This document shows, piece after piece, positions 1-10,150 of a stretch of DNA of 64,000 bases. Origin of the DNA: Alligator mississippiensis (taxonomy: Eukaryota > Chordata > Crocodylia > Alligatoridae); the NCBI RefSeq assembly GCF_030867095.1, contig NC_081824.1, forward strand, positions 173,174,933 to 173,238,932, in the 5' to 3' direction. Below the pieces are notes generated by a model, which saw nothing but the letters and a program-made list of their open reading frames with translations, made no database searches and had not been told where the DNA came from. The position numbers and the translations under genes were made by a program. Positions within the stretch are counted from its first letter, which is position 1. Every line of letters begins with the position of its first letter.

Positions 1-1640
1 GTATGCTTGTAGGCTGGTTATGAGTGCTGCTACACTACAGAGTACCGGCCTCTAGAGGCCTCCTAGCGCCTACACCCTCTGGTCTCTCCCCCTCGTTCAG
101 TATTCTCTCCTGCCATGTCTTGATGTCACCACACCCCTTGATGGCAGGCTCCAAGCAGAAGGAAAAAAAACCCAGAAAGTACTTGGGTATTTAACTTGCT
201 TCCTGTGCAGATCCTCAGCTTCTCTTTGCTCAGAGCTTCCTCCTGAGTTCTCTTGCTGTAGCCTGGACCCTGGTCCTCATCCCTCTCAAGAAACGTTCGG
301 TCCCTGGTGGCTTCCACATCCAGACTACCCCTTCCAGACATAAGGCCTGGTCTTATGAAGAGCACTTTGGATCATCTGACCCCTCTACTTCCACCCCCTG
401 GGTCATCAAGCTTTGCCTACACCTGGACATGGTAGGAATCTTGTTTCTGACTCCTCTTCCTGTGCATTTGCCTCTGGCATTACTACAGGGTGCAAGTAGA
501 AGGCACACAGAGACAAAGTAGAAGGAAGTATCAGGGAAGGGAGATAATCAGAACCACAGAAAAATTAATCCAGGGGAAGGGACTGCAATCCAGTGAAAGG
601 ATGAATCAGCACATGCACAAAGCTAAGAGAGGAAAGGGGGAAGGGAACAAGTTGCAGTAGAGGAAAAGGGCCAGGAGTGCCTCGATCTTCTTCTCATTCT
701 AGTAATGGGGTAGGGGCCCTGTTACAATGCTGCATGACTGATCTCTACTAAAACAGGATGCGAGTGGGGAGGAGGGGAAAGACTGCCTTCCTGACATTTT
801 TGACAATCATTTTCTAAGCCTGAAGCATGAAGATAGGAGGTCCCACAATCTTTCTTTCTTCCACTTCCACTATATCCTGAAATAAGCATGCCGAGTCCTC
901 AAATGACAGAATGGTGTGAGGGAGTTAAGTTCCACAGTGACAGTGAAAAAGCTCATGTCTAACTGTGTTCAAGCTGTCATTTGAACCCTCAGCAATGACT
1001 TTGATGGTGATACAGAGAGAAAAGGTCCTTTTGTTTATAGGTCTCTCTCAAAATGATTTTTCTCTGTGAGTGAAGTAAATCCCTTACCATCATCCACAAT
1101 AAGACAACGAAAATGACATGCCTGAAATGTCACCTTTAAAAAGGAGAAAGGCAAACTACTTTCTTAAGCATGCAATTTCATCTTTTTTTGCAGGGATTTC
1201 TCTGACTTTCCACCAGAAATGTATTCACATGAAACAAAACATTAAGTTTTCATTCTTCCACCAAACGCAAAAACGTCCCCTTGGCACAGTGTTCATTCAC
1301 TTCTAAAGATCTCTCATGAGTATGGCTGCTGTTTTGCACTGTATCCAGGGGTTATATCTTGAAGTGTACTCAGTTCAAGAAATACCCATTTTATAAATGT
1401 CAATTTCTACTCCTCATATAACTGATATCTGGGAAGTGCATTATGTGCAATGAAAGCTCATTCCAGTGAAATGCATAGTCTCCATCCTCCTTAGCGGAAA
1501 TGAGGAAATAATGAATTATTGTTTCATTGGCTAAAGTGTAAAATTGAGAAAAATATTTGGTTTGGGTCAAACTGAAATAAGAGTGAGAGGCTTGTTACAC
1601 ATTACACTGTGAACCACGCAGCCAAGTGGCAGTGCTAGCT
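1..1640. other. Non-coding stretch, no gene recognised
   Basis: No reading frame here resembles a known protein. The part at about 190-420 is pyrimidine-rich on the plus strand and resembles the R/U5 region of Gypsy-type LTRs, but I see neither LTR ends nor a target duplication, so I do not call an LTR. The rest is ordinary AT-rich DNA. Confidence 0.5.
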
Positions 1641-2130
1641 TGAGTTTGGAGGCAGTCACATGTTCAGGCCAGCAGGGGCCTGGAAGACTTGCAAGGTAAG
1701 AATTCCCCCATCCTATTCTAGGCTTCCCCCCTGCCCTTTGGGGCTCCCCTGGTTCCAGTCCATCTTTGGGGCTCCTCCCCACTTCCCTCCCTTGCCACTT
1801 ACTTGTGGCTGGCCATGCTGTCTGTCCTGGGGAGCAGACAGAAAATGGTTAACCTTCCTGCCTATCCCCTGCCACGGACACTACCACCACTACTGCTGGG
1901 CTTCTAGGCTTCTGCTCTTCTCTGAGCTGAATTTGGCCCAGAGAACAGCACTGGCAGTTGTGGGGGCTGCTCCCCAAGACAGACAGTGCAGGCAGCCTAA
2001 CGGGAAGAGAGGGGGGAGGGCAGGTGGGGAAGGGACAGGGGCAGCAGTGAATAAGGATCTGGGGTGCTGGGGGGGAGGGGGCAGTGGGCCTAATCCAGGC
2101 CATCAGGGGATGGGGGGGAGGGGGATGTTT
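1641..2130. other. GC-rich block of unknown origin
   Basis: A block of about 490 bases rich in G/C with runs of G and C near 2000-2125, flanked by AT-rich DNA. The overlapping frames on both strands (a 164-codon plus frame and an 84-codon minus frame) are low-complexity Pro/Gly/Cys-rich and look like chance products of the base composition. Two elements elsewhere in the window (near 9.1-10.2 kb and 23.1-23.7 kb) have similar G-rich cores within AT-rich arms, so this may be the core of a DNA element. I could not find inverted ends. Confidence 0.35.
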
Positions 2131-3772
2131 TCACCAAGGTGTAGCCTAGAGTAGTTTAGTAGGTGTAGCCTAACATCTATGAATCTATAAGACAGTAGAT
2201 ACACCTTAGTTTAACACGATCTGGGTAACATGGATGAGAGATAATCCTGCTGTCCTGGAGTGGCGTAACTGCGAGCCATATAACAAATGCTTAAAACTAG
2301 TTGCAGGTGCTAATGTGCAGACAATCCAGGTGTTAATAGCTCCAGGAGCTGCCCAAAGTTACCATGTAACAAGGCCCTTATTTGTTCTATTTTTCAAAAT
2401 GGAAAAAAATGAACTTTCATTTGAGGTCAAGCTAGAAATGTTTCATTTGACCTGAAACAAGATGTTTTGTTTCAATTTTGTTTCAATTACACCTTTTTAA
2501 ACCTTCTTCTTTTAAACGTAGGTGAGGGTTTTTTTCAATAGAAACTATTGAAACGAAGCATTTTGACATCTTTTAAGTTTCTTACCTTATTCTTCTGGCT
2601 GAGAAAAAAAAAATCACTAGATTCAAAGGTCAATTCTATCTTCCTGAAAGTCCAGTTTTCAGCAAAAAACAAGCACCAACTTCTACTTGTTTAATTATCC
2701 CTCTCCCTTTCAAGAGCTGATTTTTCATCTTTAATTCTTATGCTGTTCAGTTTTAAAAGTCCATGTAATTCTGCTATCAATTCCTAACAGAATTCAGTGC
2801 CCTTTCCTTATTAGCAGAAAAAAAAAATAGCAAAGTTAGTAGCTCAGAACACAGGAGAAATCCTATAATTATTAACTAATGTAGATAGCTGAGCTCTAAT
2901 GAGCAACCCTATGATGCTAAATCAGCAGGCATTACTGAGAACTCCCAAGCAACTCTATAACAACAAAACCACATGATAAACAGCAGCTTGTCAAGGAGGC
3001 TACAGTAAACAACTCAACTAGTGTGGCCCAGGACTGGAAGAACAGGAGAAACAGTAAACCAGATTAGAAGTATATTTGTAGAGCTTGTACAGCAGCCACC
3101 ACTCCCATGCTTTGCTCTAGTCTAGCTAGCTAACAGTTTTATAGGTTGTATTTTGAAATTAAAGAGCAAATCAAGTGTTTACAGCTAGGTGGTGCAATTG
3201 GCCTAGGAAACACACACAGAAAAACCAAAACCAAAAACCAACTTCCAAAATACCTACCTACCCCACAAAGGCTGGTTTCTATCAAGGGACCTTTCTGCCA
3301 TGATATGGGCTATAGGGGAATGGCAATATTCCAAGAGTCGGGAAGTGCCCACAACTGTCCATTCCATTGTTTTCATCATTCCTCTGGATCAGGGGTGCTC
3401 AACATCTGGTTCACAGACATTCCCTCTGAAACTGAAATAGGTCTTCTTTGAAATTTTTCTGAGGAGCAGATGAATCCCTGTCATCATCATCATGTCCTCC
3501 ATAGTGACAGAGAGAAAGAGACATTCATAATGGGGTGCAGGAATGTGCCATGTTAAATATATGTGTATCCTAATACAAATCATTCGTGCATTTTCTACTT
3601 ATGAACAGAAAGATCCAAAAAGCAAAGGCAGGTAGGATATTCTGAATCAAAGCTCTGTACTAACTGACATGAAAATTATCATCATGAATAGGAAAGTCCT
3701 ACTAAAGTCTCATGTTACTGATGCTAATTTTGGTCTGTGGTGCACAATGGAAATACTGTACTCCGAGCTTTG
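2131..3772. other. Non-coding AT-rich interval
   Basis: No gene recognised. A hAT-like terminus (CAGGGGTGCTCAACATC) starts at about 3391, but no partner end was found. A short CAT/TCA-rich run is at 3480-3495. The interval ends at the CR1 3' end. Confidence 0.45.
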
Positions 3773-6700
3773 GATTCATAGATTCATAGATGTTAGGGTC
3801 GGAAGGGACCTCAATAGATCATCGAGTCCGACCCCCTGCATAAGCAGGAAAGAGTGCTGGGTCTAGATGACCCCAGCTAGATACTCATCTAACCTCCTCT
3901 TGAAGACCCCCAGGGTAGGGGAGAGCACCACCTCCCTTGGGAGCCCGTTCCAGACCTTGGCCACTTGAACTGTGAAGAAGTTCTTCCTAATGTCCAATCT
4001 AAATCTGCTCTCTGCTAGCTTGTGGCCATTGTTTCTTGTAACCCCCGGGGGCGCCTTGGTGAATAAATACTCACCAATTCCCTTCTGTGCCCCCGTGATG
4101 AACTTAAAGGCAGCCACAAGGTCACCTCTCAACCTTCTCTTGCGGAGGCTGAAAAGGTCCAGTTTCTCTAGTCTCTCCTCTTAGGGCTTGGTCTGTAGGC
4201 CCTTAACCATACGAGTGGCCCTTCTCTGGACCCTCTCCAGGTTATCTGCATCCCCCTTGAATTGCAGTGCCCAGAACTGCACGCAGTACTCCAACTGCGG
4301 TCTGACCAGCGCCCGATAGAGGGGAAGTATCACCTCCTTGGACCTATTCGTCATGCATCTGCTGATGCACGATAAAGTGCCATTGGCTTTTTTGATGGCT
4401 TCATCACGCTGCCGACTCATGTTCATCTTGGAGTCCACTAGGACTCCAAGATCCCTTTCCACTTCTGTGCCACCCAGCAGGTCATTCCCTAGGCTGTAGG
4501 TGTGCTGGACATTTTTCCTCCCCAGGTGCAGCACTTTGCATTTCTCCTTGTTGAACTGCATTCTGTTGTTTTCTGCCCACTTGTCCAACCTGTCCAGATC
4601 TGCTTGCAGCTGTTCCCTGCCCTCCAGCGTGTCCACATCTCCCCATAGCTTTGTGTCATCTGCAAACTTGGACAGAGTACATTTCACTCCCTTGTCCAAG
4701 TCACTGATGAAGACATTAAAGAGTATCGGTCCAAGGACCGAGCCCTGCGGGACCCCACTGCCCACACCCTTCCAGGTCTAAACCGACCCATCCACCACGA
4801 CTCTGGGTGCGACCCTCCAGCCAATTCGCCACCCACCGGACTGTGTAGTCATCCAAGTCACAGCCTCTTAACTTGTTCACCAGTATGGGGTGGGATACCG
4901 TATTGAAGGCCTTCCTGAAGTCTAAGTATACGACATCCACCCCTCCTCCTGTGTCCAGGCATTTCGTAACCTGGTCATAAAAAGAGACTAGATTGGTCAG
5001 GCACGATCTGCCTGCCACGAACCCGTGCTGATTTCCCCTCAGCATAATTTGCCCTGCCGGGCTCTCACAAATGTGAGCCTTGATAATTTTTTCAAAGACT
5101 TTGCCAAGGATGGAGGTGAGACTGACTGGCCTATAGTTGCCCAGGTCCTCCTTCCTCCCCTTTTTGAAAATGGGGACCACGTTGGCCCTTTTCCAGTCCT
5201 CCGGGACTTGGCCCGTGCGCCACGAGCTTTCAAATATTCCCGCCAGTGGCTCTGCAATGATGTCGGCCAGTGCCTTCAGCACCCTCGGATGGAGCTCATC
5301 CGGGCCTGCCGACTTAAAGGCATTCAGTTCTTCCAAGTGACTCTGCACCACCTCAGGGTCTACGCACGGAAGTCTGGTGCCTTGCTGCTGCCTCTCTACA
5401 ACCCCAGTGAGAGACTTGTCATGCCCCTCACTTAGGAACACTGAGGCAAAGAACTCGTTGAGGAGTTCAGCCTTGTCCCCCCTGTCCGTCACCAATTGTT
5501 TCTGCCCATTTAGCAGGGGTCCTATTCCTCCCTGGGCCTTCCTTTTACTCCCTATGTATCTAAAAAACAATTTCTTGTTGTCTTTTACTTGGGTTGCCAT
5601 CCTCAGCTCCATGGTAGCTTTGGCCCGTCTAACTGCCTCCCTACAAGCACAAGCAGAGGAGGTATATTCATCTTTGGTGATCTCTCCCTGTTTCCACTTT
5701 TTATGTGCTCCCCTTTTGTCCCTTAGGCTGCCCTGGATTTCTCTGGTCAGCCAGGGAAGCCTCCTGGCTCCTTTCCCTCTTTTGCCTTGCTCGGGGATCA
5801 TCTTGCTTTGTGCCTGAAGGATCGTTTCCCTAAGGCACAGCCACCCTTCTTGGGCTTCCATTTCTTCAAATCTCCTACTCTGCAGTGCGTCCTTGACTAA
5901 TCCCCTGAGTTAATTGAAATCAGCTTTCCTAAAGTCTAGCACTTTCACCCTACTAGTTACCTTACCCCCTTGACGTCTTATGGTGTATTCTATTATTAGG
6001 TGATCACTGTCCCCCAGATGGCTACCGATCTGGAGGTCTGCTACCATGTCATCTCCCGTTGCCAATACCAGATCCAGTATGGCATTCCCCCTAGTGGGAC
6101 CGTGTACCTCCTGTGTCAGGTGGAGGTCCTGTACACAGGTTAGAAACCTGCGTGAGCGGTGGGACTTTGCTGTCTGTGACTCCCAGCAGATGTCCGGGTA
6201 GTTTAGGTCCCCCATGACTACCGCCTCTTTAGCTTTTATGGTCTCCGAGAGTTGCCTCAGGAGCCCTGAATCTCTTTCTTCCCCTTGGTGTGGGGATCTG
6301 TAGCAGAACCCTACCACCAAATCCCTTTCTCCTTGCCTCCCATGTAGCCTAACCTACAATCCTTCTACTTTCTCCTCCTTCGATTCCGTCTTGATGAGGG
6401 TCAAAGTATATTGCTCATTGACATAGAGCGCAACCCCTCCCCCTTTCTTCCCCACCCTGTCCTTTCTGTACAATCTATAGCCCTCAATATGTACCGCCCA
6501 GTCATGGGATGAATCCCACCAGGTTTCCGTTAGCCCCACTAAGTCATAGGTGTTTAGTGCAAGCAGGAGCGCTAGTTCATCCTGCTTGTTTCCCATGCTC
6601 CTAGCATTAGTATATAGGCACTTGAGCCCTGCGACTGGTGCCTTTGCTGCCCCCCCACTCCGAGTCCCAAGGGGCCCTTTGATTCTTACCTTCTCATTTC

Positions 6701-7625
6701 TTACCTGTGCCGTAGTGCTGGCCTCCCCATGGCTTTCAGGTTCCCAAAGCTCTCTTTCTTCAGGCTGGGCTGTCCTTGTGGGTGCCACATGGTTTGGTGG
6801 TCCACAGCTTCCCCCGCCCTCATCTTCCCCTCCCCCCGATGAGCCTAGTTTAAAGCCCACTGGAGGAGATCTGCCAACCTAGAAGAAAACACACGCTTAC
6901 CTTTGGGGGACAGGTGAAGCCCATCCCAGCTGAGCATGTCCCTCGTTGTGATGTGCGGGTCGTTGTCCATGAAGCCGAAGCCTGCCTCGAGACACCACTG
7001 CCAAAGCCGCCATTTGGTCTCTTGGATGCAGTTCTCATGCCGTCTTTCGCTTCCGTTCAGTGGTAGGATGGAAGAGAATACCACCTGTGCACCGAACTCC
7101 TTCAGCACACCGCCCAGAGCACTGTAGTCCGCCATCAGGTGATCGGGGGTTCTCCTGGCCGCATCATTAGTACCCACATGGACTAGGACCATGTGGTAGT
7201 AATCGGTGGGCTTGATCCTGGCCTGGATTACTTCCGTCACATCCCGAATCTTTGCTCCAGGGAGGCAGCATACCTCTCGTGCTGAGGGGTCCTGGTGACA
7301 GATGGGCCCTTCCATGCCTCTCAGGATGGAGTCACCTATGACGAGTACTCGTCGCCTCCTCCTCTGGGTCCTCTTGGATCTCTTGATCTGATCGGATTGT
7401 GAAGAATGTGGTGTTTCTTCCTGCCCAAGGGTTTCCTCCTCTCCTTCCATCTCCTGCAGGGTCGCCAGGGCCCTCGTACCTGTTCTCCAGTTGAACTGGA
7501 GAAGCTGGTACCGATTCTCTGTGAGCTGCTCCGGTCCTGGCTGTGACCGTCTGCCACTCTGCTGCGGAGGGCATTCCCTGGGCTGCTTCTTCCTTCGGTG
7601 CCTGGTCCTGCAGGGAAAGGAAATA
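3773..7625 (-). mobile_element. CR1 LINE, nearly complete, 5'-truncated
   Basis: A chicken-repeat-1 non-LTR retrotransposon in minus orientation. Reading 5' to 3' on the minus strand it holds ORF1 with an SGNH esterase domain, ORF2 with an AP-type endonuclease and a reverse transcriptase, and the CR1 3' UTR, which ends with the diagnostic ATTCTATG-like octamers (in plus orientation, ATTCATAG repeated at 3774-3790). At about 3.85 kb it is close to the roughly 4.5 kb usual for full CR1, so the 5' UTR and ORF1 start are probably missing. The upper limit at about 7625 is an estimate: homology fades just upstream of the first ORF1 residues. ORF2 has at least three in-frame stops and one frameshift, so the copy cannot move, but it is the best preserved element in the window. 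No target duplication is expected for CR1, and I did not see one. Confidence 0.93.
3863..6860 (-). pseudogene. CR1 ORF2 endonuclease-reverse transcriptase, broken
   Basis: This encodes the enzyme that nicks target DNA and reverse-transcribes the element RNA. The endonuclease N-terminus (6860-6354) shows YTNARSMGNKQDEL and LTETWW. After a single in-frame TAG near 6352 the same frame goes on at 6320-5910 with MGDLNYPD and GDSDH (catalytic Asp/His). A TAA near 5908 separates it from the RT block at 5861-4716, which shows [28 protein letters not shown] and VVYLDFRKAFN. A one-base frameshift near 4798 and a TAG near 4780 precede the frame at 4765-4181, which carries GVPQGSVLGP and the catalytic FADD box. 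A further TAA at about 4181 separates the C-terminal part (4132-3863: NGHKLAESRFRLDIRKNFFT). All domains are in the normal order and nothing large is missing. No ATG is evident at the ORF2 start. Confidence 0.9.
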
Positions 7626-7639
7626 TCTGTCAATTTCAT
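6845..7639 (-). CDS. CR1 ORF1 protein with SGNH/GDSL esterase domain
   Basis: An open frame of 264 codons. The N-terminal 95 residues are Arg/Lys/Gln/Glu-rich and end in a basic run (QRRRRR), as in CR1 ORF1 linkers. Residues about 98-264 form an SGNH hydrolase fold with all four blocks visible: the nucleophile motif VIGDS (Ser104), the Gly block LPGAK (Gly128), the Asn block VGTND (Asn158) and the terminal DGLH (Asp239, His242). In CR1-type LINEs this esterase follows an RNA-binding N-terminus in a protein that accompanies the element RNA; its substrate in vivo is uncertain. The catalytic set is complete and has no stop. The upstream zinc-finger/coiled-coil part expected in full ORF1 is not seen, so the first ATG is likely internal or beyond the true element edge. 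The stop overlaps the start of the ORF2 frame by about 16 bases. Confidence 0.85.
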   Translation of the reverse strand: MKLTDISFPCRTRHRRKKQPRECPPQQSGRRSQPGPEQLTENRYQLLQFNWRTGTRALATLQEMEGEEETLGQEETPHSSQSDQIKRSKRTQRRRRRVLVIGDSILRGMEGPICHQDPSAREVCCLPGAKIRDVTEVIQARIKPTDYYHMVLVHVGTNDAARRTPDHLMADYSALGGVLKEFGAQVVFSSILPLNGSERRHENCIQETKWRLWQWCLEAGFGFMDNDPHITTRDMLSWDGLHLSPKGKRVFSSRLADLLQWALN

Positions 7640-7797
7640 CCTTCAGAATTCAGATTCAGATTTTTGGCTTTGCCCTTAATAGCCATTTCATTTCCTCAGC
7701 TGCCATTTGATGGTTCCCTTGGTTCCTCCAAATGAGGAGAGAGATTAGGCAGTGTGCATCATGTCAAAATTCCTAGGAGGAATGTTATGCATGGAGG
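7626..7797. other. Spacer between two opposed CR1 copies
   Basis: About 170 bases between the 5' side of the minus-strand CR1 and the 5' side of the plus-strand CR1 fragment. No gene or repeat recognised. Both element edges are set by loss of protein homology and may be off by some tens of bases. Confidence 0.4.
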
Positions 7798-8838
7798 GCT
7801 GCACCCAGAGAGTGGTTGTGGACGGGTCATTTTTGACCCGGAGGGATGTGGGCAGTGGGGTCCCCCAGGGCTCAGTCCTCGGGCCTACACTGTTCAACAT
7901 CTTCATCAGCAACTTGGATGAGGGGGTGAAAAGCACCTTGTTCAAATTCGCAGATGACACCAAGATGTGGGGGGAAGTGGGCATGCTAGAAGGGAGGGAC
8001 AGGCTGCAATTGGATCTGGACAGGTTACAGGGGTGGGCAGATGAGAATAAGATGGGATTCAATACTGACAAGTGCAGGGTACTGCACCTAGGGAAAAAGA
8101 ACCAGCAGCATACCTACAGGCTGGGGAACTCCCTTCTTGTCAGCACAGAGGCAGAAAAGGATCTTGGAGTCATTATAGACTCCAAGATGAACATGGGCCA
8201 CCAATGTGGGGATGCATTCAGGAATGCCAACCGCACCTTGTCATGCATCCACAGATGCATCACGAGCCGGTCCAAGGAGGTGATCCTCCCCCTATATGCG
8301 ACACTGGTCAGGCTGCAGTTGGAGTACTGTGTCGAGTTCTGGGTGCCGCACTTCAGGATGGATGTGGACAACATGGAGAGAGTCCAGAGGAGGGCCACCC
8401 GCATGATCAGGAGGCAGCAAGGCAGGCCCTACGAGGAGAGGCTACAGGACCTGAACCTGTTCAGCCTCCACAAGAGAAGGCTGAAGGGGGATCTGGTGGC
8501 CATCTATAAACTTGCCAAGGGAGACCAGCAGGCAATGGGAGAGTCCCTGTTCCCCCGAGCACTACTGGGAGTAACAAGTAATAATGGCCATAAGTTGACA
8601 GAGAGTAGATTCAGGCTAGACATCAGAAGGCACTACTTCACAGTCAGGGCGGCTAGGATCTGGAACCAACTTCCAAGGGAAGTGGTGCTCACTCCTATCC
8701 TGGGGGTCTTCGGAAAGAAGGCTAGATAATCACCTAGCCAGGGTCATTTGATGCCAGTACTCTTTCCTGCCCATGGCAGGGGGTTGGACTTGATGATCTG
8801 CTCAGGTCCCTTCTGACCTTACCAACTATGAAACTATG
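7798..8838 (+). mobile_element. CR1 LINE 3' fragment (RT C-terminus to 3' end)
   Basis: A plus-strand CR1 copy truncated at its 5' end inside the RT. It ends in the CR1 3' UTR (GGGTTGGACTTGATGATCTG near 8780) and the terminal octamer pair AACTATGAAACTATG. Protein homology begins near the CTQRVVVDGS block. The sequence differs clearly from the neighbouring minus-strand CR1 (for example DIRRHYFTVRAARIW against DIRKNFFTVQVAKVW), so it is an independent insertion of another subfamily. 5' truncation is typical of CR1. Confidence 0.92.
7801..8750 (+). pseudogene. CR1 ORF2 reverse transcriptase C-terminal part
   Basis: An open frame of about 310 codons covers the RT from the GVPQGSVLGP block through the catalytic FADD box (FADDTKMWGE), the thumb (LGVIIDSKMNM; LEYCVEFWVP) and the C-terminal region (KRRLKGDLVAIYKL; NGHKLTESRFRLD). 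There is no internal stop until a single extra base at about 8717-8722 throws the last dozen codons out of frame. Past that point the other frame continues to the expected family stop TGA at 8748-8750. The first Asp-bearing RT motif and the endonuclease are absent because of the 5' truncation. It is inactive but well kept. Confidence 0.88.
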
Positions 8839-10040
8839 TGGCTTGAGAAAAATCAAAGTTGATACCATCCTAAAACTTACTTCATCAGGTAGCGTGTCTT
8901 GCCACCCATCCTGAAATTTACACAATGGTCTCAATTGGATCTTGCCTGCTTCCTGTAACAATCTTGATTTCCAGTTTCAGTTTAGGTCTCTTTACTTGCC
9001 AACATAACTCTGGCATGCTAACATCACTCCGCTCTGCTGCATCAAATCACCAGAGATTTTCTTTTTGCTGTGGAAAAATATGGATTTTCTTTGAAGGAGA
9101 AAAGTGCATGGGTTTCCACTTGCAGGTTGTCAGAGTTCCAGCCTGCAAGGGGTAGTTTGGGGCTGGGGGGAGTGGGACACAGGGGACACCACATGCATGT
9201 GCGTGTGGGCACACATGCATGTGGCCAGCAATACAGCCAGGCAGTGGTGGAGAGCAGCTTCCTCAGCTGCCAGCAGGTAAGTCTAGGGGGCGGGGGGAAG
9301 AGGGCATAGGCAATGAGTGAGGGAGGTCATAGGTGATGAGGGGGTGGGGTAGATTGAGGAGGCCACGGTGAGGTTGAGGGAGTGGGGCAGGGCTAGTGTC
9401 TGAGGCTGGAGGTTCTGCCCAGCCAGGGCAGTGCCCAGGGCCCTGAGCCAGGGTGGGAATGTGTGGCTATGGGGCCTGGATGGGGGAATGGGATGGAGCC
9501 ATGTGCGGCTCATCCAGAGTGGTGGGAGGGGTACATAGGAGGGCATGTGCCCCCTTCCCAAAGATACATGCGTGGGGTAGGGGAGGATACAGGAGGGTAG
9601 AGCGGGGCAGGGAGGCTCAGTGCCACTGCCACCACCACTGGAGCCCCACATCAACTGCACTGCCAAGGCGAGACCTCCCCTGCCTGCCCGACAGTAGTGC
9701 GGGGGCAGACAGGGGGTGCCTTGCCATGGCAATCTGGCTGGTGCAGGGCTCCTGGCAGCGGTGGCAGCAATACTGAGCTTCCCCACCTAGTCCTCCCCCC
9801 ATAGAGGGCCCCGGGGGAGGACAGCAGGGCAGAGAGCCCCAAGCCCTGCAGTGGGCATCCTGCATCCTCCCCTGCCCTCCACACATTCTGCCCGGCTGCT
9901 GCGGCTATGCCACCTGCAGGTGGGGTGGTGGGGGAGAGGACTCCATTCTCCACTCTGGCTGCAGCAGCCATTGGGTCCCATAACCCTGGCAGCTGGGGAC
10001 CCCCTCAAGCAAGGCTGGTGTGGGGGTAGAGGGCTGCAGG
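8839..10040. other. Non-coding, G-rich repeat-like block with AT-rich arms
   Basis: From about 9130 the plus strand is G-rich with many CA/TG-rich short repeats (ATGCATGTG at 9190-9220) and weak tandem structure. Arms at about 9050-9120 and about 10240-10510 share TGGATTTT/GGATTTT and AGAGAAT-type words, which suggests a non-autonomous DNA element of roughly 1.4 kb. I could not define inverted ends or a target duplication. The several overlapping frames on both strands are compositional artefacts. Confidence 0.4.
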
Positions 10041-10150
10041 TTGGGAGTGAGAGACACCGGCATGGCTGTGGGATGGGGGTTGGGAGTGAGGGGAACTGGC
10101 AGAGATGGGGAGCGCTGTGACTTGGGAGTGAGGGGCAATGGCATGGGCAG
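10041..10150. repeat. Minisatellite, about 40-bp unit, about 2.7 copies
   Basis: The word TTGGGAGTGAG recurs at 10041, 10080 and 10122 (spacing 39 and 42), each followed by a variant of GGGRAAYTGGCA. It is an imperfect short tandem array inside the G-rich block. Confidence 0.7.

Noticed and set aside
1660..2154. Open frame of 164 codons on the plus strand
   Set aside because: Low-complexity Pro/Cys/Gly composition, overlapping open frames on the other strand, and no motif: an effect of GC-rich DNA.
3773..8838. Inverted CR1 pair read as one twin-primed insertion
   Set aside because: Both copies contain the RT C-terminus and their own 3' ends, and they differ in sequence, so they are independent insertions.
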